A stretch of 64,000 nt of DNA from Karalla daura. Lineage: Eukaryota > Chordata > Actinopteri > Chaetodontiformes > Leiognathidae. The stretch covers positions 120,001 through 184,000 of the forward strand of contig CM055211.1 in assembly GCA_029224185.1 (NCBI GenBank), in the 5' to 3' direction. The notes beneath the pieces are model-generated. The model was not told the DNA's origin, did no database searches, and saw only the letters and a list, made by a program, of their open reading frames with translations. This document shows positions 46,481 through 59,214 of this stretch, piece by piece. Numbering within the stretch: position 1 is the first letter of the stretch; each line of letters starts with the position of its first letter. A program made the position numbers and the translations under genes.

Positions 46481-46499
46481 CCGACAGAAATTCTTTTGA

Positions 46500-46680
46500 C
46501 ATGTGTTAGTCGTCATAGCCCCCGGATGATCTTTGCCTAATTTGAGGTCAATCAGCTCATTCAAAAAGAGAAAACAAACATGTCAAAATGGCTGACTTCC
46601 TATTGGGTTGGGGGCGTGTGATTCTATCACACATAGCAAGCGGTTAGCAGCTGTTTGCTGTTCTCATTTAAGTAAAAAAA
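46500..46680. repeat. Dispersed repeat fragment related to 20.9 kb
   Basis: 'gaggtcaatcagctcattc' and 'aaaatggctgacttcctattgggtt' parallel the phrases at about 21270-21360. It ends in a short A run. Confidence 0.5.
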
Positions 46681-46689
46681 AAAGCTTTC

Positions 46690-48640
46690 AAATGAAACAT
46701 GGTAGCCCGAATGAAGAGAGGAGGCCTCCAAAAAGTGTGACACAAAACACCGTGGGAGAAGATGCTCTGTAGGAGATCTGCAAGTCTTTAGACTTCATGT
46801 TGGAGGAGTTGAGTGGTGAAACAGGAAGCTATGCTGCTGGGGAATGAATAAATAAATAAAGCAATTAAAGAGCCTGGTAAAGGGGAAGGACAGGAAAATC
46901 AATCAAGATCTTGGACAAAGAGTGAATGATATAGCTATGTAGTCAAGGGTGGAAGATGTTTAATCAGCAGGTTCGATGTTGAACGTCAAACCTACGCAAA
47001 CGCTGTGGGTCTAGGTAGCGAGACAGCAAAGACACAACAATGGAGGATGAATGGTCATTTGTGAATTTCAAACAGAAAACAGGACTATACGAACTATATT
47101 CTACAGGTAAACTTCTTTTCCCTGTAGAAGGAGCCTCCGTTTATATGATTACTGAACCAAAAAGAATGTGGAGATAGTTCATGAGGTTCATGAGGATCTC
47201 AGTCACGCGGACCAGTACAGATAACAGTCACTATTCTTTCCTGGTTGGACATGGTTTGCATGGATGTTCTTTCTCAATGCATGCCTTTTTTTCCGTTTCC
47301 TGTTTTACAAGACTGGGAATCTATACACTGATAGACATACATACTGTACATGCAGATAAACTTTTTTATTGTATTCTTCCCTGGCTGCAAGCTCCAGGCT
47401 CCCTGAGCCATCAAAATTGTTTTGAATTGTTTTCCTCTTTTTATAGTACAACGAATGCACATTTTTCTCTTTTACTAGCAACGCACACATATTTTATCTT
47501 TTAGTTTCTTTCTTTTTTCATCTTTTCTAGACCCCTACACTGCCCAGCAGTATGCATGCATACGGACATCTTATTAATTGCTTTTGGTGTTGGTGCTAAT
47601 TGTGCATGAATGTGTATGTGTGCCGCAGAGTGTGCAAAAGTGTGTGGGTTTGTGTGCACATGTGGGGGTAATCAACCCGTTCTCATCCCAGCGCGTAAAA
47701 TCAGACAATTTGTCATGCCCCTCGACGTTTCATACTGACGCCCAAGGAACCCTTCCTCATTTGTATGAAACGCTCTGGGTTATCAATTGACTCTTATTTT
47801 AACACGCTCGCAGCGGTAAAAGATGCTCAGAGCAGGGTCTCCTGCTCCCCATTAACTCCAAAAATAACAAGGTCACGCCGCAAGGTGCAATCTGACTGGA
47901 GAACTGAGGATCCTCTACCCGGAAGTGTTCTTCTCACCGTTTTAAGGATTTCTTTGAATGACATCATCATTTCTCAATACAAACACGTCAGTATCACTGA
48001 AGTGTCATTGATAATTCAACAATAAAATAGCTTCATGATGTGGTCATCCAGACTGTTCTCACTCAGCTTTCATATAAAAATCTGATAAGTAATGCACCAC
48101 AATTTTGTACTTTTCTCACAAAATTGCAACTGCCTTGAACCATATCGCTACCGGCTCTCTCTCCCTGACTCTCTCTGTCTCTCTCTGTCTCTCTCTTCCT
48201 GCACTCCATGCAACTTATTTTCTTCCCCATTGAAACAAGGGACATTTTCGGGGACAGCTTTCACTGGGGAGAGGTTGGATCTTTTGGATCTCCACCATCG
48301 CTAGGGTGGCGGCACTGGATGCTCTGGTTGCTATGGACGGTCTGTTCTGATTTGGTTCCGGTTTGCTCCGTCTGATGGATCAAACACTCCCCATGCATGT
48401 GTTGTGTCTCAGATCAGTCTCCAATCAACATTTATTTCCATTATCTTCTTTCAATGAGCGTATATGAGCTCTAGATCGTCACAGAGAAGTTTTCTATTTC
48501 CTGTTTGGACAGACTACACAAATAAAGTTACACTATTTGCTGACAAACTTCCACATTCCTCTTTCTCAAAGTAGAGACGCAGGGATCACCACTAAACTAA
48601 AGACACAAATGCAGAAACATCACTCCTTCTCGAGTGGATG
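46690..48640. other. Unassigned; GC-richer block inside
   Basis: No exon is recognised. The block at about 47690-47960 is more GC-rich than its surroundings, contains many CGs, and reads like a conserved repeat or a former gene piece. I cannot name it. Confidence 0.3.
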
Positions 48641-48649
48641 CGATCATTC

Positions 48650-49300
48650 ACATCAATAGTAGACTTAGACTAACTTTACTGATCCCTTTGGGATGACTCC
48701 CTCAGGGAAAATAACGTTTCCAGCAGCATAGTATAAAAGGTGCCATACAGAGAGAATAGAAAAAAGAATAAATAGACAGTATGAACTCCAAATACAGTGG
48801 AATCTTAAAAAAGTTTAAAAAACTCTTTGTGTACAGTGCACTCTACCACACCTCCTTTGTCCTCCCTATTTCCTCCTCCCCCTAAGTGAGGAGTTTAGAG
48901 CATGATGGCATGATGGACAAAGGTCTAGTCTAGTGGTTCTGCATTTTGGAAGAAGCAGTCTCTCACTGAACAGACTCCTCTGGTTGTTGATGATGGTGGG
49001 CAGAGGATGGCAGGTATTGTCCATAATGTCCAGCAGCTGTCTAGTGTCCCCAGCTCTGCCACCATCACCAGAGAGTCTAGTTTCATGCCAACCACAGAGC
49101 CGGCCCACCTGATCAGTTTATCCGGCCTAGAAGTGTCCTTCTTGGACATGCTGTCCCCCGAACATACCACAGTGTAAAAGAGGACACTGGCAACCACAGA
49201 CAAAACATCCACAGCGGCTTGCTGCAGATGTTGAAGGACCACAGGATCCTCTGTGTCTTCCCATACAGGTGGCTGTGTGTGTGTTGTCCAATCCAGTTTG
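48650..49300 (-). mobile_element. Rex-type LINE 3' end
   Basis: On the minus strand 'ttcaacatctgcagcaagcc' (RSFNICSK) is followed by LYTVVCSGDSMSKKD, IRWAGSVVGMKLDSL and FSERLLLPKCRT in neighbouring frames. This is the C-terminal part of a Rex1-like reverse transcriptase. It ends in a 3' tail (plus-strand 48660-48720: 'ctttactgatccctttggga', 'gactccctcagggaaaataa'). Frameshifts make it inactive. Confidence 0.75.
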
Positions 49301-49309
49301 TAGGAGTCT

Positions 49310-50545
49310 ATGTGTTAATTATCAAAACATTAAATCAGATTTGAGTCAGTTCAGTACACCATTCGGTGTACTGGCTTTTTTGGAAACTGGATGTCTATGG
49401 CTTTAAATTCACAATCAGAAAATGTAAGGCAACAGGAGGGACAGTTATCCATAAGAATAATTAATTGAATTATAAAATTGTAGAAAGCATGACCTTGCGT
49501 TTCAGATGGTACCTCAAAGAATGCACCTCACATGATAGTGACATTACTTCATCATTAATCAAGTTGGCTAATGGGTAATTAACATTTTAAAAAGAGGTGG
49601 GGCTCAACATTTTTATTGACAAAAAGCTGTGGGGCCTGCCCCAGTGTCCCCAGCATATCTGACACACATGGCTGAGAAAAGGCTACCTGCAACGTATTCA
49701 TCTGTTTTAAATTAAAATGTATCATGAATCTAAATAGGTGAAGTTGGTATTTATTTGTCTCTCTAGATATACTTTTGCAATCTGATCAGATTTTGGCTTG
49801 ATGGTCCAGACACACAGATACAGATACACATGTACTGTATGTTAATAATATGTGGACATGGCCTGGGCAGTCTCAGCCCCGTGGTAGGCTAGTCCAGGCG
49901 AGCCCAGGTAAAGTGAGCTACAGGTAGGCAGATTTGGCTCAACACATCAAAACGCCCAACGCGCTGACTGTAACACAACCCACATGAGAGGCTTAAACGC
50001 AGAGCTCTGGAGCTATGTGTTTCTCTGTTCCTGGCCAGGGCACCGAATTAAGTGCTTGAAATCAAGAGCTGATGATGAGTCTGTGTGTTGGTGTCAAGAT
50101 GCTGGAAACCCACTGTGTAGAAGGGGAGAATACTTTTCTTATTATTCTCTACATCTGATTAAACTTTTGGGATGGATTAAAGCTGCAGTCATTCTAACAG
50201 GACTGCGTGATCTCACCCGCTCATACACACTAACATTGATAAATCATAGCAAATAGAAGCAGAAGCAGTCTGTATAGAGGCAGAAGTAATCTGTACAGAC
50301 TATCTGCTATTGAATACATATGCATTGTGTCTTCATTTCAGAAAACAAAGACATGGGGCATGTTTGTGTCATGGCGGATGAAACGCTGCAAGCTGGCTGA
50401 AGCCTGGCTGATATGAGATGAATGTTTATTATGGTTGACCTCAATACTTGCTCTTGCTCTCACTCCCTCTCTCCCTCCCTCTTTCTAAATAGCTAGTCCT
50501 AATCCAGTTATGTTAGGTTTTAGTGTGAGAGAAGGGGGCTCGAGA
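49310..50545. other. No recognisable gene
   Basis: Non-coding; nothing recognised. Confidence 0.3.

Positions 50546-50550
<5 letters not shown>

Positions 50551-50608
<58 letters not shown>
50551..50608. repeat. (GA)n microsatellite
   Basis: An uninterrupted GA run of about 29 units. Confidence 0.96.
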
Positions 50609-50609
<1 letters not shown>

Positions 50610-50764
50610 ACACTGAAAATCTCTAAGAGCTTTTGTGGCTGCAAGACAAATCAAAAACAAGGCACAAGCCTCAAACAAACACTCTGAATGTAGGAATAAA
50701 AATGAATCTGGTCGGGGGAGAAATTACGAATGGTGCCAAAATGGAGCTAGACTTGAGTCTGGAG

Positions 50765-51215
50765 AAGAGAGGATGTTAGGACAGGTGCGATAAGAAGAGG
50801 GAAGGGAAGTGAAAAGGGGAGACAGGAAAGAAGGGAGAAGGAGAGCAGAGAGGGAAGAGGGGAATCGAGAGATATTAGAAAAGAAGAGGGGAGAAGAAAG
50901 GAGGGCAAAGGAAACAAGAGGGGGAGGAAAGAAGAGGGTAAAAGAAATTGGGAGAGACAAAGAAAGGAAAGAAGGGAAAGAAAGAGAGAAGAGGGGAAAG
51001 GAAAAGGGAGCTGAGAAATGGGAGGAGAAGAGAGGAAAAAAGAGGCGGGGAAACTAGAATGCTCCCTCTTGGAGCACTAATAAGAGGAGAAAGAGGAGAT
51101 GGAAATAGGAGTAGCAAAGAGAGGGGAAAAGACGAGAAGAGAGAAGAGGGAAATGATAGAAAGAGAAGGACAATAGGAGGAAAGAGGAAAGGATGAAAAG
51201 ATTGATATAATATGC
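50765..51215. repeat. Long polypurine tract
   Basis: About 450 bases are almost entirely A and G on the plus strand, in irregular AAGAGGGG-type words without a fixed period. A pyrimidine-rich stretch follows at 51220-51275. Long open frames on both strands here are a product of the composition and are not genes. Confidence 0.93.
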
Positions 51216-51279
51216 AGAGACCTCCCCTCTCTCCTTCCCTCCTTTCCGTCTCCCCATCTCTTGCTCCACTGAACTCCTC

Positions 51280-51950
51280 AGTTAGATGCAGTCTATCTGT
51301 CTGACCCACAATTAATATGTATGTGCGTGCGTGCATGCGTGTGTGTGTGCACGCATGTATATATATCTGAGTTTGCTCGAAGATGCAAGGCTGTTCTACA
51401 GAAAAACAGAGTGAATTTTAATGTTCCTGTGGGTGAAGGCAAGCTACAGGATACAAATGAAGGACAGCGATTGATCTCTCTGACTAACTGGGTTCAGAGG
51501 GAGAAGAATATGTGTCAAAGTGCGTCAACCAGAGTCCTACTTAGTGTAGCCTGACAAACACAGGATTTCGGAGTTTTCTCAGAGACACAAGAAATAGAGG
51601 ACATCAGCTGACTTCAGGGAGTGGATACATCGACTCTGTTTCAAGCAGATCTCATCATTGTTTATTCTCAATTGATTAAATGAATTAAAGATGCTAAAAT
51701 TTTAAATCCGTTGGACCTTTTGAACATGCGAAATAAAGGAAATCTGAAAAAATAGTAATGTGACAATTTCATGCATAATCAATTAATTAAAATGTAATAC
51801 TCTGTCTTGTTTTGGTTTCTAAATTTAGAGAACTGTGATGTGTTAAGTAACTGATCTATTCCGTTTCTAATACATAACATCCATGGCCTGATCACATTGA
51901 TGGCAGTTTCAGAAAAGAAACCCCGATACTCCTCTGTTTGGTGACCTTGA
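51280..51950. other. No recognisable gene
   Basis: Non-coding; a short GTGC/GT-rich stretch lies near 51320-51355. Confidence 0.3.
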
Positions 51951-51954
51951 TTCA

Positions 51955-52150
51955 AGATGTTCCCAAGTCAGCCAAGATAGAGCCAACTTCTACCTAAGGA
52001 GATCTCAAGAAGAGCGGAGCCATTGACTCCATTCTCCCAGAGCACCCCCGAGCCTTAAGGGACACGATCAAATGCCCTTAAGAGATCCACAAAGCATATG
52101 TGGACTTGTAAAGTAAACTCCACTGCCTTGGACAGCATCCAAAACAAAAT
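51955..52150 (-). mobile_element. LINE reverse transcriptase fragment
   Basis: The minus strand reads VHICFVDLLRAFDRVP and then GSGVLWE, the FVDL..AFDRVP block that marks the first catalytic aspartate of a non-LTR reverse transcriptase. A stop separates the two parts. Only about 200 bp remain. Confidence 0.75.
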
Positions 52151-52401
52151 AGGTCAATCGACGGAAGCACAGTCAAAATTGAACTCAATGATACGTCAAG
52201 TAAATTCAATCAAAAACGTAGGCAATGGAACATCAAAGAAAACGTGTGCCCTCTCTCTGTCTCTCTGGTTCTTACAGGTGCTTGCACTAATGCTTACCTC
52301 AACCAACTGTGTGGTGTGCCCCTGGGTTTCATAGCCCATGGCCTGAACCAACTCTTCTATCTAAAATCAGTCAACCTGCTTGGGCTAAAACGGACACAAA
52401 C

Positions 52402-52462
<61 letters not shown>
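52402..52462. repeat. (TA)n microsatellite
   Basis: TA run of about 28 units with one early interruption. Confidence 0.95.
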
Positions 52463-52469
<7 letters not shown>

Positions 52470-52599
52470 ATACTTTCCAATAAATACAATAAATATCCCT
52501 GTTTAAAAACAACCCACGTAAATTACAAACACCATAAAAATACACCTATCCACCAAACATTCCATACACCCCTCTTCCCACACAGCAATGTAACAGTCA

Positions 52600-53460
52600 G
52601 CTTGTGACATCAGCTTCGCCCAGGTTTGTTTTTTTTTTTCGGTAGTTTTGGCTAGATTAGTCTCCAAAAAGCTTATCAGCAGTGGGAAGAATCAAGCGCT
52701 CTAAAATTTCATGGTAGACAGCTGCATTGATTGTAGTCCTGACAAAAGACAGTGGACACACACGCGCAAATGACATGGCTCCCCAAACCACTACTGATTG
52801 TCGAAACTTCACACTAGACCTTAAAACGCTTGGTTTTTGTGCTTCTCCAGTGTTCTTCCAGACTCCCAGACCTTTACTTCCAAATGAAATGCAACATTTG
52901 CATCCATCTGAAAAGAGGACTTGGGACCAGCTTCTCCTTAGCCCAGCACAAACGCTTCTGACATCGTTTTTGGTTCAGTGTGTGGCTACGCCTGTAGCCC
53001 ACGACATTCAGGCATCTGTATGGGGTTTGGTCTCCTCCCTCAGATTTCTGAATTGCTGTTGGTTGACAATCTCCTCAAGGCTGTAGTCATCCCTGTCACT
53101 TGTGCACCTTTTCCAGCCACATGTCCCCCCTTCCTCTGACCTCTTTTCCCCTTATGGACGGTGTCAATCATGGTCCGATGCACAACAAAGTCAGCAGTCT
53201 TCCCCATGATTGTGTAGCACACTAATCCAGACTGAGACCATTTAAAGGCTAAATGAAACCTCTGCAGGTGTTAATTAGCGTTAATTAGCTGACAAGATTG
53301 GAGCCTACAACGTTGAACTTTGTCATTGCATTTGAATTTTATGAAACACTACATTTGGGATTTTTTATAGGCTTATAATATTTGATTTATTTATAATGAA
53401 CTAATATAGCAAACAAGTTTCACCTTTTGAAATAAATTCTTAAAAAAAAAGGACTTACCC
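52600..53460 (-). mobile_element. Degenerate Tc1/mariner transposon
   Basis: On the minus strand, pieces of a Tc1/mariner-type transposase appear across frames: KTADFVVHRTMIDTVHKGK near the N-terminal end (53200-53150), then VLFSDGCKC where the first catalytic aspartate block lies (about 52915), then QSVVVWGAMSF (about 52790-52760). Beyond the N-terminus the sequence continues with AT-rich terminal DNA to about 53450. Stops and shifts are frequent. Inverted termini could not be matched with confidence. It is unrelated in sequence to the Tc1 at 25012. Confidence 0.7.
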
Positions 53461-53489
53461 CTCAATATTACATTTTTTTGGACCATACC

Positions 53490-54880
53490 TTTACAGTATA
53501 TCATGGATTTTCAGTAGGGATGTCACAATGTCAAAATCTCACAATATTCCGAAATTTCGATAAAAGGTTTGATATTTAGTGAGGGATTGTAAGGCACGTC
53601 ATCGATAATAATGTTGTACAGTATCATAGGGTATAAAAAGCTGGGGCAGGTAGGCACCTCATAGGGCAGAAATGAGCTTACTAGTTAGTGTACTGGCTAA
53701 TCTCAGACTCTCAAACTAACGATGGCAGTTGATTGGACATCCCACAGAGTGAGCACCTTTAAAAATAACATATATTTTAAGGACAATCAGGGGTTGTAAA
53801 GCACACGGGGGCTGCAGGGATGTACTTTACAGACTGGCAGTGTTTCACATTGTCCCCTGTTTGTCTGTTAACATCTTCCCTTTGATGTCGCGGGAGCATC
53901 CATGATTTCAGCGTCCTTATCCGTTTCTATGTTGTTATACATCTCACCAATGTATCATAATACAACCATGGTCTCGCTGCACTCCTGTCTGTGATTTTTT
54001 TTGTGGCACACGCTCTGTAGGCTGGAGTGCAAGAGATCAGAGGCAAGCGCAAAGGATCATGATCTTTGTAGATTTTATGCCCCAGTTTTTGCCTAGAGCC
54101 TTATCTTTCCATATCGTTACACGTCTGTGGTAATACTGAGGCTCTCCATGGTAACACTGAGACACTTTTATTATTGTGACCTTTTGATATTACCCTTACA
54201 TTCCACATTTTCAGTACTTGGCTGGAGACACCTTTCATCTCCACAATCATCAAAACAATTTAGAAAACCTTTAATTTAATTTTTCAAATGTATTCACTTT
54301 TGTACAATTTATTATTATTGTGAAGACGTACCTATATGTACCTTTTACCATTCACCTACAACAACAAGCCTCTACGTTTCAGAACTTTTAAAATTCATAA
54401 CAAAGTAACTCTGTGTGCTACAGCTTTGGAACTTTCATTTGACCCAATGAAAGCTGTGGAGCTGTCGTGGAGCCGTTTGGAGCTGTGCTGCGGCACAGCT
54501 GAATCACTAATCTTTTTGGCACTTTTTTTGGCACTATTTAAAGGCCTGTCTCTTTAGTCGTTTGCTAACTTTTACATTAGTAATCAACTTACTATTTGTT
54601 TTCAATATCTTGATGTCTTGCGTTCAGCTTGCTGTACAGCTCGTTTTCACCAATCAAAGGTAAGTGCAGTGAGTAGTCCATGCTGCTGTAGCTCACAAGC
54701 TATTATGGCTGGGCGTGAATTTGTGTTTGTGAGTGTGTTACCTTTTTCTCTGTCATTCCCTATTTCACATTTTTCTTGGCTCTTTTCCTGCCTGGAAAAA
54801 GAGAACCCGAGAACTGTTCAAGAATTTGACTGTTTGATCCACATTTCAAACAAATGCAGAAAACACAGACGTGCGCACGT
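53490..54880. other. No recognisable gene
   Basis: AT-rich non-coding sequence. The start ('agggatgtcacaatgtcaaa') resembles a DNA transposon edge but no second end was found. Confidence 0.3.
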
Positions 54881-54885
54881 ACACA

Positions 54886-54900
54886 TACACACACACACGC

Positions 54901-54945
<45 letters not shown>
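54886..54945. repeat. (CA)n microsatellite
   Basis: CA run of about 28 units with two CG interruptions near its start. Confidence 0.95.
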
Positions 54946-54949
<4 letters not shown>

Positions 54950-55712
54950 AAGGATTCAAATAAGGTGGTCATCAGGGCAGACCTTTATTTCTAATTATTT
55001 CTTTCTGATATGTGTATTTTCTCTGATTGTCTGCCATATTTAGCCTCTTGTATTCTGATCTGTTTTTGTAAGTGCATTTTGTTTCACACACAAACAATTC
55101 CTGTGGATTCACTGAGGATAAATGTGCACCAGCGAATATTGTACTTCATTACTCCTGTTTGATTGTTTATCAACAGAACTACTTAGGACAAATATTTTTG
55201 GAAAATCATTAACTAGACATATATGTAGTGTGGGAGGTGTCTAATGTCACAATACACTGTGTGAAATGCTGCAGTTGTGTTGATTATAGTGTACATATAA
55301 TAAGAGGTCCTGAACAATTGATTGCAATTGATGCAAAGCTTAAAGATAAACCTGACTTGCCTCCATAATTCTCTGTGAGCTACATGCATACTCACACATT
55401 TTGTGAGTAAAATGATCTATAATGACCGCTGAAGTTTTGCTTCACTGACTGCCAGTATATCTTTAAAGAGCCAGAGAGACGTGTTGTCAAACTGACAACA
55501 TTACTGGACAACCTTTCGTGTTGGCATGTGGCGGGTTAAGCAATGCAAATAAGACAGCAGATGATTTAGCTTAATTACTGAAACTATACTTAAAAAATGA
55601 AACAAAAAACAACAAATATGTGGAAACCAAAATAGCAGATCCTAAAGTCTATGCGACTGCTTGCATTGACAAAAACGACTGTTCAAACAGGAATGTTTGT
55701 GAGTGTACTGAC
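54950..55712. other. No recognisable gene
   Basis: Non-coding; nothing recognised. Confidence 0.3.
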
Positions 55713-55769
55713 CTCAGTTTTGGCTTAAAGTCTGCAGCAGTGGTGTTGGAGCGATGGATGCAACCAGCC
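55713..55769 (-). CDS. Possible exon, unassigned (57 nt)
   Basis: A minus-strand segment lies between an acceptor-like 'gctttgtag' and the donor 'gtcagt', and is open only in the frame AGCIHRSNTTAADFKPKL. It begins with one base and ends with two bases of split codons. Its entry phase fits the exit phase of the candidate at 59215-59304. I do not recognise the peptide. Its exit phase does not fit the 41-nt dgkz exon directly, so at least one more exon would be needed if it belongs to dgkz. It may be chance. Confidence 0.25.
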
Positions 55770-55899
55770 CTACAAAGCACAAACCAGCATGACGTCAAAC
55801 AGGAGGCAAACAAATTCAATTCAGTCTGTGATCACAAACCCTTCACGACGTTTTATAATATATCGCAAAATGTATTCATTTCAATTGAGAATGACTGAC

Positions 55900-57685
55900 A
55901 TTGAATATGAGTTGGTTATCAATTCAATTTTAAATTTAAAGATAGAGAATTGAAATGCAATAGAACTAAAAAATATGCAGCATTGGTCAAACTTAAATTT
56001 AAACAAAGTTCTCAGTTCTGTTGAATGATCTAAAATCTCTGTTTTGTCTGTGAAGGTTCTCAGTCAAAGGGCCATGGTGGTTGATTAAAAAGTAGTAGTT
56101 GATAAAAACAAAGGCAATTAAAATCCAGACAGGTCATCAAGAACCTAACTGAAGTCCAGTTGCCTTTGTTTGCATATCCTAAAAAGTCTTGATTTCCTTA
56201 CAAACTGACTGGTAGGTAATGTGTTAGCAAAACTGCATTTTAGCACACAATGTACTTCAATATCTACAAAATGTGCCCTATGAATAAAAGGGCATTGCTA
56301 GGTGTGCATAACTGAATGATGACACCATTAATCCATGTTCTGATCAGGGACGCGCTGTATGCCTTTTGTCTATTATGGAGCCCTCCTCTGCTCAGGTCTC
56401 ATTTGCTCAGATAATTCACTTGGACCGGGTGCATGAATTAAACATGTCTGGAAAAGATAAATCTTGACTTTTTTTTAACATAACTTTAAATAAGAATCGT
56501 GAGCTCCATTCACACAGAAGTAAAAGAAATGCCAATGCCTGAGCAAAGTAACTTATTGAAAAAGAGTAACTGCAATGTCAGGGATGCAAAAAATGGTGGG
56601 TAGTTCCAGTGGGCATCATTGTGTGCCATTGTATACCAGTTCAAGTCGCTATGGCGGCTATAACTACAGCAGCTTACCTGTTAGTTTTAAGCACTTTTTC
56701 CATTGTGTGTCAATTTAAGACTCATTCAGTTTGATTTATCTGGCCTCCTATTAGCATTTTTTAAATTATCTGCCAGAGTGGCATGTTAAGTCATGCCGCG
56801 GCTGCAGGAAGCCCAGCGTTGCTGCTCTCGGACACATGACCAGCAGATCAGGCAGCCAGGAAGAAACAACAACATTGGTCCTATGAGAAAACAGTAAAGC
56901 TTAGAGCACCGGGACATTTCCCAGTGTCCTGGTAGTCGATCACAGAGAGTCGAATCAACTGGCTCAGATTGGATCATGTTTCACTTTTAAATAAATGATC
57001 CACTGTGTGGCTTGTTTGGCTCGACCTGTCTGAACAAGCCCCAACCCTCTGTGACGTCACCCATTAGTTTGTGAAGGATCATTTGTGAAGCCGGAAGCAT
57101 TGGAGCCAGCAGAAACCATAGGGCAGGGGTGGAGAGGAATGAGTGGTGGACATAACTTGTCAGCTCCCTCGTCCGCAGCATATCCACTGATCCTTACGTT
57201 CCATACTGGGTATGGGAGAATAACCCGACCGTCTGCTTAACGTAACTCGCCCTGTCAACCAGATGGACGCGCCCATATTCATTCATTTCTTTAAACTCTA
57301 ATGTCTTATTAATCATGGAATTATTTGCAAATTCACCACTACATAACACACTGGCACAGTAAACATTATCCTCGTAAGCCAATGTAACTTGTGAAAAAGA
57401 ATTATTGAATGAGTATTCCATGATTGAAAATGACATTTTTTGACTCGGTGTGTATTGGAGAAAGTGTTTTTGGAGTCAGGCCTAGTGGATCTCTGTGGTA
57501 CTGCAAGCAAAGTCACTTCCACATTGGCTTCATAGTTTTGTCTCTGAAGCCCACACAGACTGAGCAGAAACAACGACCAGGAGACTTAATACTGACGAGG
57601 ACTTAAACACCAAGACAAACATGGGGTGAGAACCAAGAATGGAAACAGAAAGATGCTTGCTGAAACCTTTGTGAACAATAATCCG
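55900..57685. other. No recognisable gene
   Basis: Non-coding. The phrase 'tctgtgacgtcacccat' near 57049 also occurs at about 16952, so both probably belong to one dispersed repeat. Confidence 0.3.
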
Positions 57686-57689
57686 GTCA

Positions 57690-58110
57690 TCATCAACACA
57701 AGACAATCCACGAAATAACCTGGGTGACCCCAGATCATGTCACAGAAGACCAAATCCATCCCTTCTGTGTCAAGAAAAAGTTTAGAGGAACTAAGGAAGG
57801 ACAGATGCATCCTTAGATCACAACCTCCTGGTCGGGGACATTCAAGCTAAGGCTGAAGAGATATCAAGCAAAAGGTCAAAGCAGAACCTAAGCAATGCTC
57901 AAGTGATGAAACAGTTTAAGGATGTTATCTCAAAGAGAAATGCAGAGATACAGCTTGGAAAGATGGAAGAATGAACAAACAAAGCGTGTGAACACATAAA
58001 AGCTACTTGGAGCTCAACATATGAGGAGGCCTTGGGCAGAAGCACAAAGAATGGATAACACCTGAAACCCTTGACACGATCCATTAGAGGAGAACAGTAT
58101 CTGGAAGAGG
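57690..58110 (+). mobile_element. LINE endonuclease/linker fragment
   Basis: The plus strand reads WVTPDHVTEDQIHPFCVKKK, then a DHHLLVG-like block (tcacaacctcctggtcg), then KLRLKRYQ. This is the C-terminal end of an apurinic-type endonuclease of a non-LTR retrotransposon and the linker after it. Further on, ATWSSTYEEALGRSTKNG continues the linker. It is interrupted and carries no reverse transcriptase. Confidence 0.65.
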
Positions 58111-58300
58111 AATGGCTCAAAGGGAACACAACCATTGCTTCAAAGACAAGCAGCATGTTCTCCCCCATGTTTATTGTTCTCACGGCCAGGATCTTGAAGG
58201 TCATTTGACTTGGTAATGCTTCAGTGTAATGTTAGAATGTAACAATGTTAAAGTCAATCAGGGCCATTATTGGCCTAACACAGCCAGGGAACCTATCGGG

Positions 58301-58359
58301 GCGCATCATATGTGTAGCACCAACGAGTACCTGGTTGGTGCTACACACATGATGTGCGC
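58301..58359. repeat. Near-perfect inverted repeat (hairpin)
   Basis: The left arm 'gcgcatcatatgtgtagcac' extended by 'caac' (58301-58324) and the right arm (58334-58359) pair over 24-26 bp with one small bulge and one mismatch. A 9-base loop separates them. The GC-richer stem is compatible with an RNA hairpin or a tiny MITE. Confidence 0.85.
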
Positions 58360-58669
58360 ACCCACACTCATGTATGCAGTGCCGAGGAGTTGATCGGAGA
58401 CGCTGTCAGAGAAAATGCAATGAAAATGACACACTACTCACGATGTCGTGACCACTGGGAAGAAATTGTCAAAGCAACAGCTGCTGCCTTTGATCAACAC
58501 ACAGTCAGAATGTGAGGCTTCTCAGCTCCTTCATGCGTCTGTACAGGAATACAACGGCTGCATTCCTCCGCTGTGTCAATGTGATGTCAAGTATCAAGCA
58601 AAAAAAGTAGAATTGACTCAAAGTTCATGCCAAAATGTCTAGTATGCGTCATTACACTTTGTGGGTGAC

Positions 58670-59130
58670 ATGGTAAGTTAGCGAATAGTGTTGCCTGAGA
58701 GCGAGAAAGCCCACATTTCGAATGCCAGTCGGACTGAATGTTATTCCGCCATTTACATCAAATGGAAACTTTGAAAATGCCCTCAAATGTGAAGGTTGTA
58801 CAAAAGGAGTAGGATAATGGAGGGATATAGGGTCGTTTTTACGACGAGTACCCAGTTAGCGGATCAGCTGTTTTAGTGTTGCTTGTTTGTTCTAATTTTG
58901 TCACTGTCACTGAAAAGCAAGAAAGTGGCTGATTCAAATCCCCCTTTCAGCCGTTCTGTCTGGAGTTTGCACCATCTCCCTGTGTGTATGTGGGTTTTAC
59001 TCCACATTATTAGTCCAACACCATGCATGTTTAGGCCTACTGGAGACTAGGTATGTGTGTGAAAGTGACTAGTGTGTGTGTGTGTGTCCTGCAGAGGACT
59101 AATGACCTGTACAAGGTGCATTCATTGCCT
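58670..59130 (+). mobile_element. tRNA-derived SINE-like repeat
   Basis: A tRNA-like head at about 58670-58735 ('gggtgacatggtaagttagcg', then 'atttcgaatgcc') is followed by 'gattcaaatccccctttcag', 'gtctggagtttgcaccatct' and a GT-rich segment. The latter belong to a common teleost repeat body. Both parts are decayed. Confidence 0.5.
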
Positions 59131-59214
59131 CCACCGTGTGCACTGGAGATAGGGGCACCAGCAGACTTCCACCACACCATTGGCTAGAAAGCGGGAAAGG
59201 TAACGGACACTCAC

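Noticed and set aside
50809..51336. Long open frames on both strands (up to about 150 codons)
   Set aside because: They lie in the polypurine tract, where stop codons are rare by composition. The peptides are Arg/Lys/Glu or Ser/Phe/Leu low complexity.
54618..55043. 141-codon plus-strand frame
   Set aside because: A large part is His-Thr repeats translated from the CA microsatellite.
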